64,000 bases of DNA from Gemmata massiliana (GTDB taxonomy: Bacteria > Planctomycetota > Planctomycetia > Gemmatales > Gemmataceae), in contig HG799467.1 in the NCBI GenBank assembly GCA_000531095.1, positions 62,001-126,000 on the forward strand, given 5' to 3'. Below, piece by piece: positions 21,954 to 33,327 of the stretch; the first letter of the stretch is position 1; each line of letters starts with the position of its first letter. A program made the position numbers and the translations under genes. The notes beneath the pieces are model-generated. The model was not told where the DNA came from, searched no databases, and saw only the letters and a list, made by a program, of their open reading frames with translations.

Positions 21954-23015
21954 TCAGTACCGAACCAAACCGAGCCGGTACAGGCGGTTGTAAATCACGT
22001 GCCACCCCAGATAGCGACGAATGCCCTTTTGGATCTCCTGCGGGGTCACGTCGCGCCCGTGCATGCGCCGGCGCAGTTTCGTCATCTCTTCTTGGCCGTG
22101 CGTGTTCACCACCGTCATCGTCTTGGACGAGTCGTGAATGCGGAACGCTCCGAGGAACCGCGGCATCCGGTAGAACTTGGCCCCGGCCTCAACGAACCGC
22201 GAGATCAGATCCCAGTCCATCGCGAACCGGAAGCTCTCATCGATCCCGCCAACCTTGTCCCAGATCCGGCGCCGCCAGAACATCGTTTCCTGCGGCACGT
22301 AGTCGGCCCACTTCAGCACGCCGGAGTCGTGCGGCGGCAGTACCCACCGCCCGATCTCGTCCCCCTGCTGGTTAATCAGGACGCGATGGCCGTACACGAC
22401 ATCCACATCCGGATGGTCCTCGAAATATTTCGCGACCGCGTGGAGCGACCCGGGCAACAGGATGTCGTCCGAGTTGAGGTACGCCATGATCTCGCCGTCG
22501 GTGCGCGCCAGTCCGAGGTTAATCGCGTGCGACTGGCCCCGGTCCTTCTGCATTTCGCAGTGGTGCAAGCGGGACTTGTACCGGGCGAGAACGTCGACGG
22601 TGCTGTCCGTTGATCCGCCGTCCTGCACGACGTACTGGAGCTTCGGGTACTCTTGATCGAGTACGCTCCGCATCGTGCCCTCCAGGAACTCCCCCTGGTT
22701 GTACGACGGGGTGGCGATCGAGATGACCGGCGGGTTCTTGAGTGCGGGTTTGGTGTGGTACCACTTCGGGACGCCCACGACCTTCGGCGGCTCACTGAAT
22801 GAGAGCTTGCCGAGCACCACGCGCAGGTCCAACAGCACTTTGATCTGGTGCCGGATCCAGAACTTCCACGGGAGCCGCGGGCGGGTGTACGCTTTCAGCC
22901 GGCCCAACTCTTGCTGGAGCACCTGAACTTGGTTCGCCAGCTCTTGGACGCGGCGCTCCATCCCCACAATAATGGGGTACTCCGCGGCGTTCGTGTCGGT
23001 TTCCGGCGAACTCAT
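21954..23015 (-). CDS. Family 2 glycosyltransferase
   Basis: A 353-aa transferase for surface polysaccharide. The GT-A fold is recognisable: ISIATPSYNQGEFLEGTMRS at the nucleotide-binding start, QYVVQDGGSTDST, the DXD-type site AYLNSDDILLPG, and the acceptor-side MDWDLISRF. An N-terminal coiled coil (ERRVQELANQVQVLQQELGR) precedes the catalytic domain. The ATG at 23015 follows AGAGGGG; the 53 codons upstream in frame are not coding. Divergence of start and gene order with the GDP-fucose synthase suggests the two are co-transcribed, fcl upstream. The donor and acceptor sugars cannot be predicted. Confidence 0.85.
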   Translation of the reverse strand: MSSPETDTNAAEYPIIVGMERRVQELANQVQVLQQELGRLKAYTRPRLPWKFWIRHQIKVLLDLRVVLGKLSFSEPPKVVGVPKWYHTKPALKNPPVISIATPSYNQGEFLEGTMRSVLDQEYPKLQYVVQDGGSTDSTVDVLARYKSRLHHCEMQKDRGQSHAINLGLARTDGEIMAYLNSDDILLPGSLHAVAKYFEDHPDVDVVYGHRVLINQQGDEIGRWVLPPHDSGVLKWADYVPQETMFWRRRIWDKVGGIDESFRFAMDWDLISRFVEAGAKFYRMPRFLGAFRIHDSSKTMTVVNTHGQEEMTKLRRRMHGRDVTPQEIQKGIRRYLGWHVIYNRLYRLGLVRY

Positions 23016-23044
23016 AGCTGTGCCCCTCTGTGGCGGCTGTGGTA

Positions 23045-24520
<1,476 letters not shown>

Positions 24521-26038
24521 ATGGGCCGATATCTTCTGTTGTGCGCGCTGGTCTTCGTCGCGCCGTCACTCCGCGCGGCGGAGTTCGATCCCAAACCGAT
24601 CGACGAGGCTGTTACCAAAGCGCTCAAGGAGTTTGATGCGCCAGGCGCGTCCGTGGTGATCGTGAAGGGTGGGCAGGTGATCTACCTCAAGGGCTTCGGT
24701 GTCCGCGCGAAGGGGAAGGAAGACAAAGTTACGCCCGATACGGTGTTCCCGATCGCGTCGTGCTCGAAGGCGTTCACTGCGACTGCACTCGCGATGCTCG
24801 CGGAGGACGGCAAACTGAAGTGGGACGACAAGGTCCACGACCACCTCGACTACTTCCGCCTGTCGGACGAACTCGCGGACCGCGAGGTGACGCTCCGCGA
24901 CCTGCTCTGCCACCGCACCGGGATGCCCCGACACGACGCGCTCTGGTCCGGGTTGAGCACGGACGGTGGCGACGTGATCCGGCGCTGGGGCCGGGCCACG
25001 CCCTCAACCTCGTTCCGCTCGAAGTGGGAATACGCGAACGTGCCCTTTACAACGGCGGGCGTGATTGCCGGGAAGCTCGACGGGAGCGACTGGGCGAGCG
25101 TCATCAAGAACCGCATCTTCAAGCCACTCGGCATGGAGCGGAGTAGTTGCACCTGGAAAGAAGGGAGCGCGCCGCCCGACCACGCGACCGCACACTATTA
25201 CGGGTTCGACAAGTCCGTCACCGCGATCGGGTGGGACGAGATCGACCACGCGGGCGGTGCCGGGTGCATCAACAGCACGGCACGCGACATGGGTTCGTGG
25301 TTGCAGTTCCAGCTCGCGGGCGGCAAGTTCGACGGTCGGCGCCTCATCACCGAGCGCGCGTTGAAGGAAACGCACACGTCGCAGATGCTCTTCATTCCCG
25401 AAGACCCGTTCATCGTTTATTTCCCGCCGAAGGTCACGCGGTTCACGAGTTACGGCCTGGGCTGGTTCGTCCACGACTACCGCGGGGCGAACTGCGTTTC
25501 GCACGGTGGCACGCTCACGGGGTTCCGCGCGCAGTGTATGCTGGTGCCGGAAAAGAAGATCGGCGTGTTCGTGTTGTGTAACCTGCGCCCGTCCTACGTG
25601 TGCGAATCGGTGTGCAAGACTGCCCTCGACGCGCTGCTGGAGTTGCCGGCCGAGGACTGGGTGACGTTCTACAAGAGCCAGTTGAAGCGGCTCGATTTCG
25701 TGGTCGCGTCCGCGAAGGAGAAACGCACCGCGTCGCGCAAACCCGACACCAAGCCGAGCTTGCCTCTCAAGGACTACGCGGGGGCGTTCCTCGAACGCGC
25801 TTACGGGCGCGCAGAGGTCATCTACGAGAACGACAAGCTGATGATCCGGTGGGGGAAATACACCTTCCGCGTGGAGCACTACCACTTCGACACGTTCACC
25901 GCGATCCCCGTGGAGCCGAAGGACGACGTGATTTCGTTCGACCGCAGCACGTTCGACGTGCAGTTCCGTCTCGGGACCAACGGCGAGGTGCAGAGCATGC
26001 GGTTCTTCGACCAGGAGTTCCGGCGCGCGAAAAAGTAG
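24521..26038 (+). CDS. Secreted beta-lactamase-fold serine hydrolase with DUF3471-like tail
   Basis: A 505-aa protein with a signal peptide (MGRYLLLCALVFVAPSLRAA, cleavage near AA). The serine hydrolase triad of the class C beta-lactamase/esterase fold is visible: SCSK (SxxK nucleophile motif, about residue 85), YANV (YxN, about residue 170) and SHGGTLTGF (HxG, about residue 325). The C-terminal 110 residues resemble a DUF3471 domain. Such proteins can be esterases, DD-peptidases or hydrolases of unknown substrate; antibiotic resistance is not implied. Monocistronic by spacing. Confidence 0.85.
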   Translation: MGRYLLLCALVFVAPSLRAAEFDPKPIDEAVTKALKEFDAPGASVVIVKGGQVIYLKGFGVRAKGKEDKVTPDTVFPIASCSKAFTATALAMLAEDGKLKWDDKVHDHLDYFRLSDELADREVTLRDLLCHRTGMPRHDALWSGLSTDGGDVIRRWGRATPSTSFRSKWEYANVPFTTAGVIAGKLDGSDWASVIKNRIFKPLGMERSSCTWKEGSAPPDHATAHYYGFDKSVTAIGWDEIDHAGGAGCINSTARDMGSWLQFQLAGGKFDGRRLITERALKETHTSQMLFIPEDPFIVYFPPKVTRFTSYGLGWFVHDYRGANCVSHGGTLTGFRAQCMLVPEKKIGVFVLCNLRPSYVCESVCKTALDALLELPAEDWVTFYKSQLKRLDFVVASAKEKRTASRKPDTKPSLPLKDYAGAFLERAYGRAEVIYENDKLMIRWGKYTFRVEHYHFDTFTAIPVEPKDDVISFDRSTFDVQFRLGTNGEVQSMRFFDQEFRRAKK

Positions 26039-26222
26039 GGGGATTGGGTACTTGCTCGCGCGGGGGAAAGCGGCGCGAGGAGGTCGCTTCCCCAGGTTCC
26101 CCACTCGGCTGGATTGGGTTACGGAATCTTCAGTGAATCTCGAAAAGAGCGAAAACTTCTGCGGAGGTTTGGCCGGATTATTCCGATTAACCATGACAAA
26201 CTCTTGTCTTATAGGAGCCGTC

Positions 26223-28355
26223 ATGAGTGCGTTTCATCGGACCGCCAAGCCGGGTGCTCGGCTCGCAGTTGAATCGCTGGAAGATCGGGCCACACCCGCG
26301 GCCGTGTACGCCCTCAGCGGCAGCAACTTACTCTCGTTCGATACGACCAGCCCGTCCGCGGCGCCGGTGACCGCGATCACCGGTGTCGGCTCGAACGAGG
26401 CGCTCGTCGGCCTGGACTTCCGCTCCCAGGACGGCGCCCTTTACAGCCTGGGCGTGGACGCGGCCGCGAACACGGCGACGCTCTACAAGATCTCGACGCA
26501 GACCGGTCAGGCCACGGCCATCGGCACGCCGGGTTCGGTCAAGTTCGTTGATACAGTTGGTAGCCAGGTCGATCTGCCGGACCCGTCCGCGGTGAGCTAC
26601 GGGGTCGCGTTCGACCCGGCGACGGGCCAGCTCCGCGTCGTGACCGCGAACGGGCTGAACTTCCGCATCGATCCCGCCACCGGCGCGGCCATCGACGGCA
26701 ACACCGGTCTGGCCGGGAACGTGAACGGCGTCAACACCGACGGCGCGATCAACGGGCTGCCCACCGGTTCGACGGGCGTCGACGCGACCGCGTTCGTGGG
26801 GGGCTCCGGGAGCGCGACGCAGTACACGCTCGACGCCGCGAGCAACGGCCTATTCGTACAGAACGCGAACAGCGGGTCGCAGACCGCGCAAGTGGGCATC
26901 ACGCTGAACGGCGCCCCGCTCGACTTCACCCGCGCGAACGGGCTCGACATCTCCGGGAACACGGGCGTCGCGGCCCTCACGGTGAACAACGTCACCCACA
27001 TTTACGAGATCGACCTGACGACGGGCGCCGCGGTCGACCGCGGTGTCGCGCCGCAGGGCGTGAGCGGCCTGACCCTCGCCCCCGCGTCGGTCGCGTTCAC
27101 GAGCGCGACGTTCGCCGCGTCGGAAACCGGCACGAACGCGACGATCACACTCACCCGCTCCGGCGACACGAGCGCCGCGGTCGCGGTTTCGGTCCTGGTG
27201 ACGGGCGGCACCGCGACGCCGGGGACCGACTTCACCGGTAGCTCGTTCGTGGTGTCCTTCGCGGCCGGTCAGACCACGGCCACGCTGAACATCCCGATCG
27301 CGAACGACGGGGTCGAGGAGCCCGCCGAGACCATCACGCTGACGCTGTCGGCTCCGACCGGTGGCGCGGCCCTCGGCGCGCAATCGACCACGACCGTGAC
27401 GGTCACCGATACCGATCCGACGGTTCCGCCGCCCCCGCCGCCGCCCACGGGCTGGTCAGGGACGGTTCTCGGAACCGGGGTCGGGGCCGGTGGGGTGCAA
27501 CTGCTGAACGCGGACGGCACCCCGGGTCGCAGCTTCCTGCCGTATGAGGGCGTCATGACCGCGGGCGTGCGGGTGGCGACCGGGGACGTGAACGGCGACG
27601 GCGTGGCCGATATCATCACGGCCCCGCGCGTGGGGGCGCCGCACGTGAAGGTGTTCGACGGTGTAACGGGCGCGGAGATCCGCAGCTTCTTCGCGTTCGG
27701 CCAGGGCTTCATGGGCGGGCTGACGCTCGCGGCCGGGGACATCAACGACGACGGGTTCGACGACATCATCGTGGGGACCGCGGCCGGCTTCTCGCACGTG
27801 AAAGCGTTCAGCGGGGCGAACGGCGACGAACTCGCGAGCTTCTACGCCTACAACGGGTTCGCCGGCGGGGTGAACGTTGCGGCCGGGGACGTGAACGGGG
27901 ACGGGCGCGACGACATCATCACCGGGACCGCGACCGGCACCTCGCACGTGAAGGTGTTCGCCGGTGGAACCTTCGCGACGATCCAGAGCATGTTCGCGTT
28001 CGTGGACCACTCGTTCTTGGGGCAACCGGGCGGGGTGACCGTGGCGGCCGGCGACACGAACGGCGACGGGCACGCGGAGGTGATCGTGGGCGCCGTGTCG
28101 TCGACGTCGTCGGTGAAGGTGTTCAACGGCGAGACGGGTACGGAGATGCGCACCTTCCGCCCGTTCGCGACGGGCTACTCGGGCGGGTTGAACGTGGCGG
28201 CCCGGGACGTGAACGGCGACGGACTGGCCGACATCCTCGTCGGGACCGCGTCGGGCGCGTCGCACGTGAAGGGCTTCGACGGCGGCACCGGGTCGGAAAT
28301 CAACAGCTTCCTCGCGTTCGGCGCGGCCTTCAAGGGCGGCGTGTACGTTAACTGA
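26223..28355 (+). CDS. Secreted DUF4394/Calx-beta/FG-GAP repeat protein with LEDR-type N-terminus
   Basis: A 710-aa surface or extracellular protein. The start is the ATG at 26223 preceded by AGGAG; the longer frame upstream is not coding. The N-terminus (VESLEDRATPAAVYAL) carries the planctomycete L.xLEDR.TP-type motif that replaces or follows the signal peptide. Domain order: DUF4394 (about residues 30-285, LVGLDFRSQDGALYSL), a Calx-beta domain (about 290-395), a proline linker (VPPPPPPPTGW), then about seven FG-GAP repeats (AAGDVNGDGRDDIITGT-type). FG-GAP repeats form a beta propeller that binds Ca2+. Expected function: adhesion or surface structure. Confidence 0.85.
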   Translation: MSAFHRTAKPGARLAVESLEDRATPAAVYALSGSNLLSFDTTSPSAAPVTAITGVGSNEALVGLDFRSQDGALYSLGVDAAANTATLYKISTQTGQATAIGTPGSVKFVDTVGSQVDLPDPSAVSYGVAFDPATGQLRVVTANGLNFRIDPATGAAIDGNTGLAGNVNGVNTDGAINGLPTGSTGVDATAFVGGSGSATQYTLDAASNGLFVQNANSGSQTAQVGITLNGAPLDFTRANGLDISGNTGVAALTVNNVTHIYEIDLTTGAAVDRGVAPQGVSGLTLAPASVAFTSATFAASETGTNATITLTRSGDTSAAVAVSVLVTGGTATPGTDFTGSSFVVSFAAGQTTATLNIPIANDGVEEPAETITLTLSAPTGGAALGAQSTTTVTVTDTDPTVPPPPPPPTGWSGTVLGTGVGAGGVQLLNADGTPGRSFLPYEGVMTAGVRVATGDVNGDGVADIITAPRVGAPHVKVFDGVTGAEIRSFFAFGQGFMGGLTLAAGDINDDGFDDIIVGTAAGFSHVKAFSGANGDELASFYAYNGFAGGVNVAAGDVNGDGRDDIITGTATGTSHVKVFAGGTFATIQSMFAFVDHSFLGQPGGVTVAAGDTNGDGHAEVIVGAVSSTSSVKVFNGETGTEMRTFRPFATGYSGGLNVAARDVNGDGLADILVGTASGASHVKGFDGGTGSEINSFLAFGAAFKGGVYVN

Positions 28356-28411
28356 CGCGGCCCGCACGGGTTACGTGGCCCCGATCGCGATAGAGGGGGC
28401 GTAAACTCTCG

Positions 28412-28473
28412 TTCGCCGGTGGTAACGTCAAAGGTCTCAATAAGAGACGATCTTTGACGTTACCACCGGCGAA
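28412..28473. terminator. Two-tier hairpin after the FG-GAP gene
   Basis: Outer arms 28412-28433 and 28452-28473 pair over 22 bp; inside them GTCTC (28434-28438) pairs with GAGAC (28444-28448) around AATAA. It is 57 bases past the stop of the FG-GAP gene. The nested hairpin makes a very stable, probably bidirectional, transcription end. Confidence 0.75.
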
Positions 28474-28665
28474 TACCCTTTACCCGGCGCGATTTCGGCT
28501 GCACGCGGCCTTTACGAGCGGGGGCCGCCGATGGGTCGAACAGCCGTTACCTATGCACGTCCGCCTTGACGTCGGGTGTCAACCTGTCGAGAATGCGTGT
28601 ACGGCTCCCGCTGATGTGCCCGCCTCTACACCGGCCCGCGAGGGCCGTCTCCGAGACTTCCATAA

Positions 28666-29277
28666 ATGCCATTGCCACAACTTCGCGCGATTTCTGTTCT
28701 GCCATTTGCGCTGGTCGCGGGCCTCGCGGTTGGTGTGATCGGGTGCGGGGGCGACGACGGTGTGCGGTCGTACAACGCGCCGAAATCGACCGAACGCGGT
28801 AGCAAGGGAGAGTCGGAACCCGAAGCGGGAGAGTACCGCATTCTCGGCGCGATGTACCCGGACAAGGAGCCGGAGTGGTTTTTCAAGTTGTCGGGACCGG
28901 CGGACCAGCTCACGAAGTACGAGGCCGATTTCGACAAGCTGCTCGCGAGCGTGTCGCTGCCGCCGAACGGCCCGCCGAAGTTCGACGCGCCCGAGGGGTG
29001 GAAGGTCGGCCCCGGGCGCGCCGGGATCGTGGTAGCGACCATTCGGACCCCGGACAACAAGTTTGAAGTCACCGTGACATCTTCTACCGGCGGTGTGGAG
29101 GCGAACTTGCGGCGGTGGGCGGTCCAGCAACTCGGGGCGAAGGGCTTCGGCCCCGAGGACGTTGCCAAGGTCACGAAACCGGTCGATGCGAAGGGCGTGA
29201 AGGGGCTGCGGGCCGACGTGCGCGGCCCGAACAACCCCTCCCCGAAGGGCGGGCCGTTCATGGGTGGTGGGAAGTAA
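28666..29277 (+). CDS. Lipoprotein upstream of the cytochrome c assembly gene
   Basis: 203 aa, with an N-terminal lipoprotein signal (LVAGLAVGVIGCGGD, lipobox VIGC). The mature domain carries SGPADQLTKYEADFDKLLAS and, later, a Gly/Pro-rich tail ending MGGGK. Similar predicted planctomycete lipoproteins (with PEGWKVGPGRAG) are of unknown function. It ends 47 bases before the ResB-CcsA fusion and may be in the same operon, suggesting a role in c-type cytochrome biogenesis or a linked envelope process. Confidence 0.75.
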   Translation: MPLPQLRAISVLPFALVAGLAVGVIGCGGDDGVRSYNAPKSTERGSKGESEPEAGEYRILGAMYPDKEPEWFFKLSGPADQLTKYEADFDKLLASVSLPPNGPPKFDAPEGWKVGPGRAGIVVATIRTPDNKFEVTVTSSTGGVEANLRRWAVQQLGAKGFGPEDVAKVTKPVDAKGVKGLRADVRGPNNPSPKGGPFMGGGK

Positions 29278-29324
29278 CGACCCGTTCCAGTGGCTACGCG
29301 GTCCAAATTTCCGAGGAACCAACG

Positions 29325-32300
29325 ATGACCCCGACCCTGCCGCACGCCCCGGGCGAACACGGTGAGCCGCCGGCCCGCACCGCGCCGGTTCGCGGACCGA
29401 GCTTCTACGCGCTCAAAGTGCTAAAAGCGCTCGCGTCGCTCCAGCTCACGGTCGTGCTGTTCGTGTTAGGGATCTTGTTGGTTTTCTTCGGTACCCTCGC
29501 GCAGCTCGATAACGGGATCTGGACCGTCGTCGATAAGTACTTCTACTCGCCGGTCGTGTGGGTTCCGTTCGAGTTGTTCCACAAGTTCCTCGCCGTGTTT
29601 TGGAAGGAACAGTTCCCGGCCGGCCGGTCGGTGTGGCAGGGGGCGTTCCCGTTCCCGGCCGGTCAACTGGTCGGTGGGGCAATGGTGGTCAACCTGCTGG
29701 CCGCGCACGCCCTCCGGTTCCGCCTCACGTGGAAGCGCAGCGGCATCTTCTTGATCCACGGCGGGATGCTCCTGTTGTTTACGGGCGAGTTCATCACCCG
29801 CGAGTTCGCGATCGAACAGCAGATGACCATTCCTGAAGGGGGGGGCGTTAACTTCACGGAGGACACCCGGAACGTGGAACTGGCCCTCATCGACCGCTCG
29901 CCCTCGACCGAGGACCGGGTCGCGGTTATTTCGCAGAAGCGGCTGGCGGCGGCGCGCCCGGGCACGCGCATCACCCACCCGGACCTGCCGGTGGACGTTG
30001 AGGTCGTGAAGTTCATGAAGAACTCCGACTTCAAGAAACCGGGCGGGGTCGAGAACCCCGCGACCGCGGGAGCGGGGTTGGAGATCGTGGCCGTTCCCAT
30101 GCCCGAGGAGGCCGGGGTCGAAACGAAGCAGCGCGGCGACATCGCGTCCGCATACGTCCGGCTCTACAAGAAGGGGACCGACGAGGTTCTCGGCGTTTAC
30201 CTCGTGTCCCTTCTGCTCGCGCTCCAGGACCACGCCGACACGGTCAAGGCCGGCGACGCGACGTACCAGATGACGCTCCGCCGCGCCCGGCACTATAAGC
30301 CGTACCGCGTTCACCTCGATAAGTTCCGATTCGATCGGTACACGGGTACCGATAAGCCCAAGAACTACTCCAGCGACGTGCGGGTGTACGACGAAGCGGG
30401 AAACCTGGTCCGCGAGCAGCGGATCGCGATGAACGAGCCGCTCCGGTACGCGGGCGAGACGTTCTACCAGAGCAGCTTCGACAAGACGGAGACCACCACC
30501 GTTCTCCAAGTCGTGAAGAATCCCGGTTGGCTGAATTTTGGGTTGTTCCAGGCGTCCATTGACTACATCGCGTGCGCGGTCGTCGGGTTCGGTCTGGTCC
30601 TGCACTTCGGTATTTACCTGATCCAGTTTCTAATGCGACTGGCGCCGACCGAGCGGAGGGGGCTCACGGGGTCCGCGGGCTACCTCCCTTGGGTGGCGCT
30701 CGGGCTGGCCGGGCTCCTTTTGCTCGGAGCCTACGCGCGAATGACGCCCCGCGCGCACCGGGAACCGTACAACCTCGACGCGCTCGCGCGGCTCCCGGTG
30801 GTCGAGGGCGGGCGGGTGAAGCCGCTGGAGACGGTTGCGCGCGTGTACCTGCGGACGGTGTCGCACCGCGAGACGTTCGTGGACGACAACGGCGACACGC
30901 AACCGGCGATCCGGTGGTACCTGGACCTCATCTCGGCCGGGTCGTTCGAGGACGACTCCCCCGCGTGGCACCACAAGGTGTTCCGCATCGAGAACGATCA
31001 GGTGCGGGCGGAACTGAAGTTGCCGCTCCGCGAGGGGCTCCGGTACTCGCTCGTGGAGATCCGGCCCCAGCTCCCGAACTTGCAGTCCAAGGCGGCCATC
31101 GCCCAGAGGAACATCAAGGCGAAGAAAGAAGTGGGCGTCGCCGAAGCGAAAATGATCGAACTGGAGGAGCGCATCGCCCTGGTTCGCGGGCTCAGTCAGA
31201 AACGGGCGCTAAACACCCACGGGAAAGACACGCTGCAATTGTTGCCGCCGGAGAGCGGGCGCACCTGGGAGTCCTTCGCGAAACTGCGCGACGACGCCGA
31301 TTTCGACGGGCTGGTCGCGGCGCAGCGCGCGCTCCAGGCCGACCCCCAGCGCCTCTTCCGGTTGACCCCCGAAGAGGCGCGGCGGGTGGTGTTCGCTTTT
31401 TCCCAGCGCGACCTCAATCAGTTGGACGAGAAGCAGCAACTCGAAGTGCTGGTCGGTGTCGTTCGGGCGCTTAACGCCCCGGCCGCGGACCTCCCCCCGG
31501 AGGGGCGCCCGAGGTGGCTGGACGCGACGCTCGCCGCGCTCCCCGTCGCGGACGCGGCCCGGATCCGCTCCGAGACCGAGTCCGACTACCGCGCGCGTGT
31601 GAGCGCGTCGCCCGCGGCCACGGGTTGGGACCGGATCATCACCGCGTACCGCAACGGGAAGCCGGAGGAGTTCAACGCGGCGGTGGCCGAGTACCGGGCG
31701 GAGCGCCTGGGCGAGGTCGCGGCGGGGGACGTGATCCGCACCCGCGTCGAGGTGGCGTACAACCGGTTCGCTCCGTTCTACTTGTGCGCCGGGCTGTACG
31801 TGTTCGGGTTCCTTTTAGCTGTCACCGGGTTCGTGCTGTACGTCGCGGAACGGCCCCAATGGGCGGTCGCACTGCGGCAGGCAGCGTCCGTGACGCTGTT
31901 CCTGACGCTCGTCGTTCACACGGGCGCTCTGCTCACCCGCATGTACATCATGGAGCGGCCCGGAGTGTTCGTCACCAACCTCTACTCGTCGGCCATTTTT
32001 ATCGGATGGGGTTGCGTGGCGCTGTGCCTCGTCTTGGAACGGATCTTCCCGATCGGGGTCGGCAACACGGTCGCGGCGGTGCTCGGGTTGGCGACCACCA
32101 TCGTGGCCCACAACCTCGGCACGCAGGACACGCTCGAGATGATGGAGGCGGTGCTCGACACGAACTTCTGGCTCGCCACGCACGTCACCACTGTGACGCT
32201 CGGGTACACGGCCACGTTCGTGGCCGGGTTCCTCGGCGCGATCTACATCCTGATGATGCTGGGGACCGTGGTCCGCGATTCCTACGAGAGCAAGGGCGAG

Positions 32301-33197
32301 CCGACCGTGGGCGCGCTGCTCGCGTTCGGGGTCGCGGTACTGGGACTCGTGACCATTCCGGTCTTCTTCCTGTGGTTCATGAGGTCCGCGCTGGAAAAAT
32401 TCGAGCTCGTGCACCCGATCTTGCTAGACGCGGCCTTCTGGCTGGTGTGTGCGGCCGGTGTCATGTACGGGCTGACGACGCTGCTCCTGCGGGTGTCGGT
32501 AGCGGGCGTGGACGCGCACGGGAAGCCGCTCCAGGGTCAGGTGCCGGCACTCGCGCAACCGGTCACCGCGCTCGCCCTCACGCCCGAGTCCGGGAAGATT
32601 CTGGGCCAAATGATTTACGGCGTGATCGCGTTCGCGACACTGTTGAGCTTCGTTGGCACAGTGCTAGGCGGGATCTGGGCGGACCAATCGTGGGGCCGGT
32701 TCTGGGGCTGGGATCCGAAGGAGAACGGGGCGGTTCTCATCGTGCTGTGGAACTCCCTGATCCTGCACGCTCGGTGGTGCGGTCTCGTGAAGGACCGGGG
32801 CGTCGCTGCCCTCGCGGTGTTCGGTAACACCGTTACCGCCTGGAGCTGGTTCGGCACTAACCAACTTGGTATCGGGCTTCACGCTTACGGGTTCGACAGT
32901 CGGCTCGCGGACGGATGCTTCAACTTCTGGCTGCTCCAGTTCGTCGTCCTCGGGTGCGGGGCCGTGATCCCGCGCCATTTCTGGGCGAGTGCGACTCGTC
33001 GGGCCGCGGCGCAGAAGCTCCCGGTCGCTGAAGTGGTAGGAGCCGCCGCCCCGGCTCCGGGGGCCGGCGCCGCAACACACAACGAAAGCGCCGCGGGCAC
33101 GAACGGTACGGTGCCCGTGAATTCGGTGAACGGTCACGCCAACGGCAACGGTCAGTCGCACCGCGATAAGGGGAAGAAACACGGCAAGCGCCGGTAG
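29325..33197 (+). CDS. ccsBA: ResB-CcsA fusion, cytochrome c biogenesis (System II)
   Basis: A 1,290-aa membrane protein that delivers haem to apocytochrome c. The N-terminal half is ResB/CcsB-like (four transmembrane segments, a large periplasmic loop with conserved FYQSSFDKTETTTVLQVVKN). A long soluble insert of about 350 residues follows. The C-terminal third is CcsA with about eight transmembrane segments and the haem-handling motif WGRFWGWDPKENGA (the WWD domain), plus histidines in VVHTGALLTRMYIM and THVTTVTLGY. Fusions of this kind occur in several bacterial phyla including planctomycetes; the insert is unusually long. The start is the ATG at 29325 with AGGA ahead; the C-terminus ends in a basic Gly/Asn tail (GKKHGKRR). 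Confidence 0.9.
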   Translation: MTPTLPHAPGEHGEPPARTAPVRGPSFYALKVLKALASLQLTVVLFVLGILLVFFGTLAQLDNGIWTVVDKYFYSPVVWVPFELFHKFLAVFWKEQFPAGRSVWQGAFPFPAGQLVGGAMVVNLLAAHALRFRLTWKRSGIFLIHGGMLLLFTGEFITREFAIEQQMTIPEGGGVNFTEDTRNVELALIDRSPSTEDRVAVISQKRLAAARPGTRITHPDLPVDVEVVKFMKNSDFKKPGGVENPATAGAGLEIVAVPMPEEAGVETKQRGDIASAYVRLYKKGTDEVLGVYLVSLLLALQDHADTVKAGDATYQMTLRRARHYKPYRVHLDKFRFDRYTGTDKPKNYSSDVRVYDEAGNLVREQRIAMNEPLRYAGETFYQSSFDKTETTTVLQVVKNPGWLNFGLFQASIDYIACAVVGFGLVLHFGIYLIQFLMRLAPTERRGLTGSAGYLPWVALGLAGLLLLGAYARMTPRAHREPYNLDALARLPVVEGGRVKPLETVARVYLRTVSHRETFVDDNGDTQPAIRWYLDLISAGSFEDDSPAWHHKVFRIENDQVRAELKLPLREGLRYSLVEIRPQLPNLQSKAAIAQRNIKAKKEVGVAEAKMIELEERIALVRGLSQKRALNTHGKDTLQLLPPESGRTWESFAKLRDDADFDGLVAAQRALQADPQRLFRLTPEEARRVVFAFSQRDLNQLDEKQQLEVLVGVVRALNAPAADLPPEGRPRWLDATLAALPVADAARIRSETESDYRARVSASPAATGWDRIITAYRNGKPEEFNAAVAEYRAERLGEVAAGDVIRTRVEVAYNRFAPFYLCAGLYVFGFLLAVTGFVLYVAERPQWAVALRQAASVTLFLTLVVHTGALLTRMYIMERPGVFVTNLYSSAIFIGWGCVALCLVLERIFPIGVGNTVAAVLGLATTIVAHNLGTQDTLEMMEAVLDTNFWLATHVTTVTLGYTATFVAGFLGAIYILMMLGTVVRDSYESKGEPTVGALLAFGVAVLGLVTIPVFFLWFMRSALEKFELVHPILLDAAFWLVCAAGVMYGLTTLLLRVSVAGVDAHGKPLQGQVPALAQPVTALALTPESGKILGQMIYGVIAFATLLSFVGTVLGGIWADQSWGRFWGWDPKENGAVLIVLWNSLILHARWCGLVKDRGVAALAVFGNTVTAWSWFGTNQLGIGLHAYGFDSRLADGCFNFWLLQFVVLGCGAVIPRHFWASATRRAAAQKLPVAEVVGAAAPAPGAGAATHNESAAGTNGTVPVNSVNGHANGNGQSHRDKGKKHGKRR

Positions 33198-33227
33198 CGG
33201 TCGGTTCGGTGTGAAACGGTGATTCGT

Positions 33228-33269
33228 AGCGTGCGGGGGAGTACCAGATTGGTACTTCCGCCGCACGCT
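33228..33269 (+). terminator. Rho-independent terminator of ccsBA
   Basis: A 19-bp stem with one bulged G, apical GTACCA/TGGTAC and 3-base loop, followed immediately by CTTCTTTTTG. This is a textbook intrinsic terminator in the plus direction, 31 bases past the ccsBA stop. Confidence 0.85.
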
Positions 33270-33327
33270 TCTTTTTGGGCCACACAGGTCCGTTCGCTGG
33301 TGGCTCGACGGGATAATTCGATCGCAT

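Noticed and set aside
24521-26038. Acquired beta-lactamase resistance gene
   Set aside because: SxxK/YxN/HxG triad is shared by a very large esterase and DD-peptidase family; DUF3471-like tail points to a general serine hydrolase.
26052-26222. N-terminal extension of the FG-GAP protein by 57 codons
   Set aside because: The extension has no signal peptide and no ribosome-binding site; the ATG at 26223 has AGGAG and the LEDR motif follows.
31514-32827. 437-codon open frame on the plus strand
   Set aside because: It is in another frame within the ResB-CcsA coding sequence and shows Arg/Gly-rich shadow composition with no domain.
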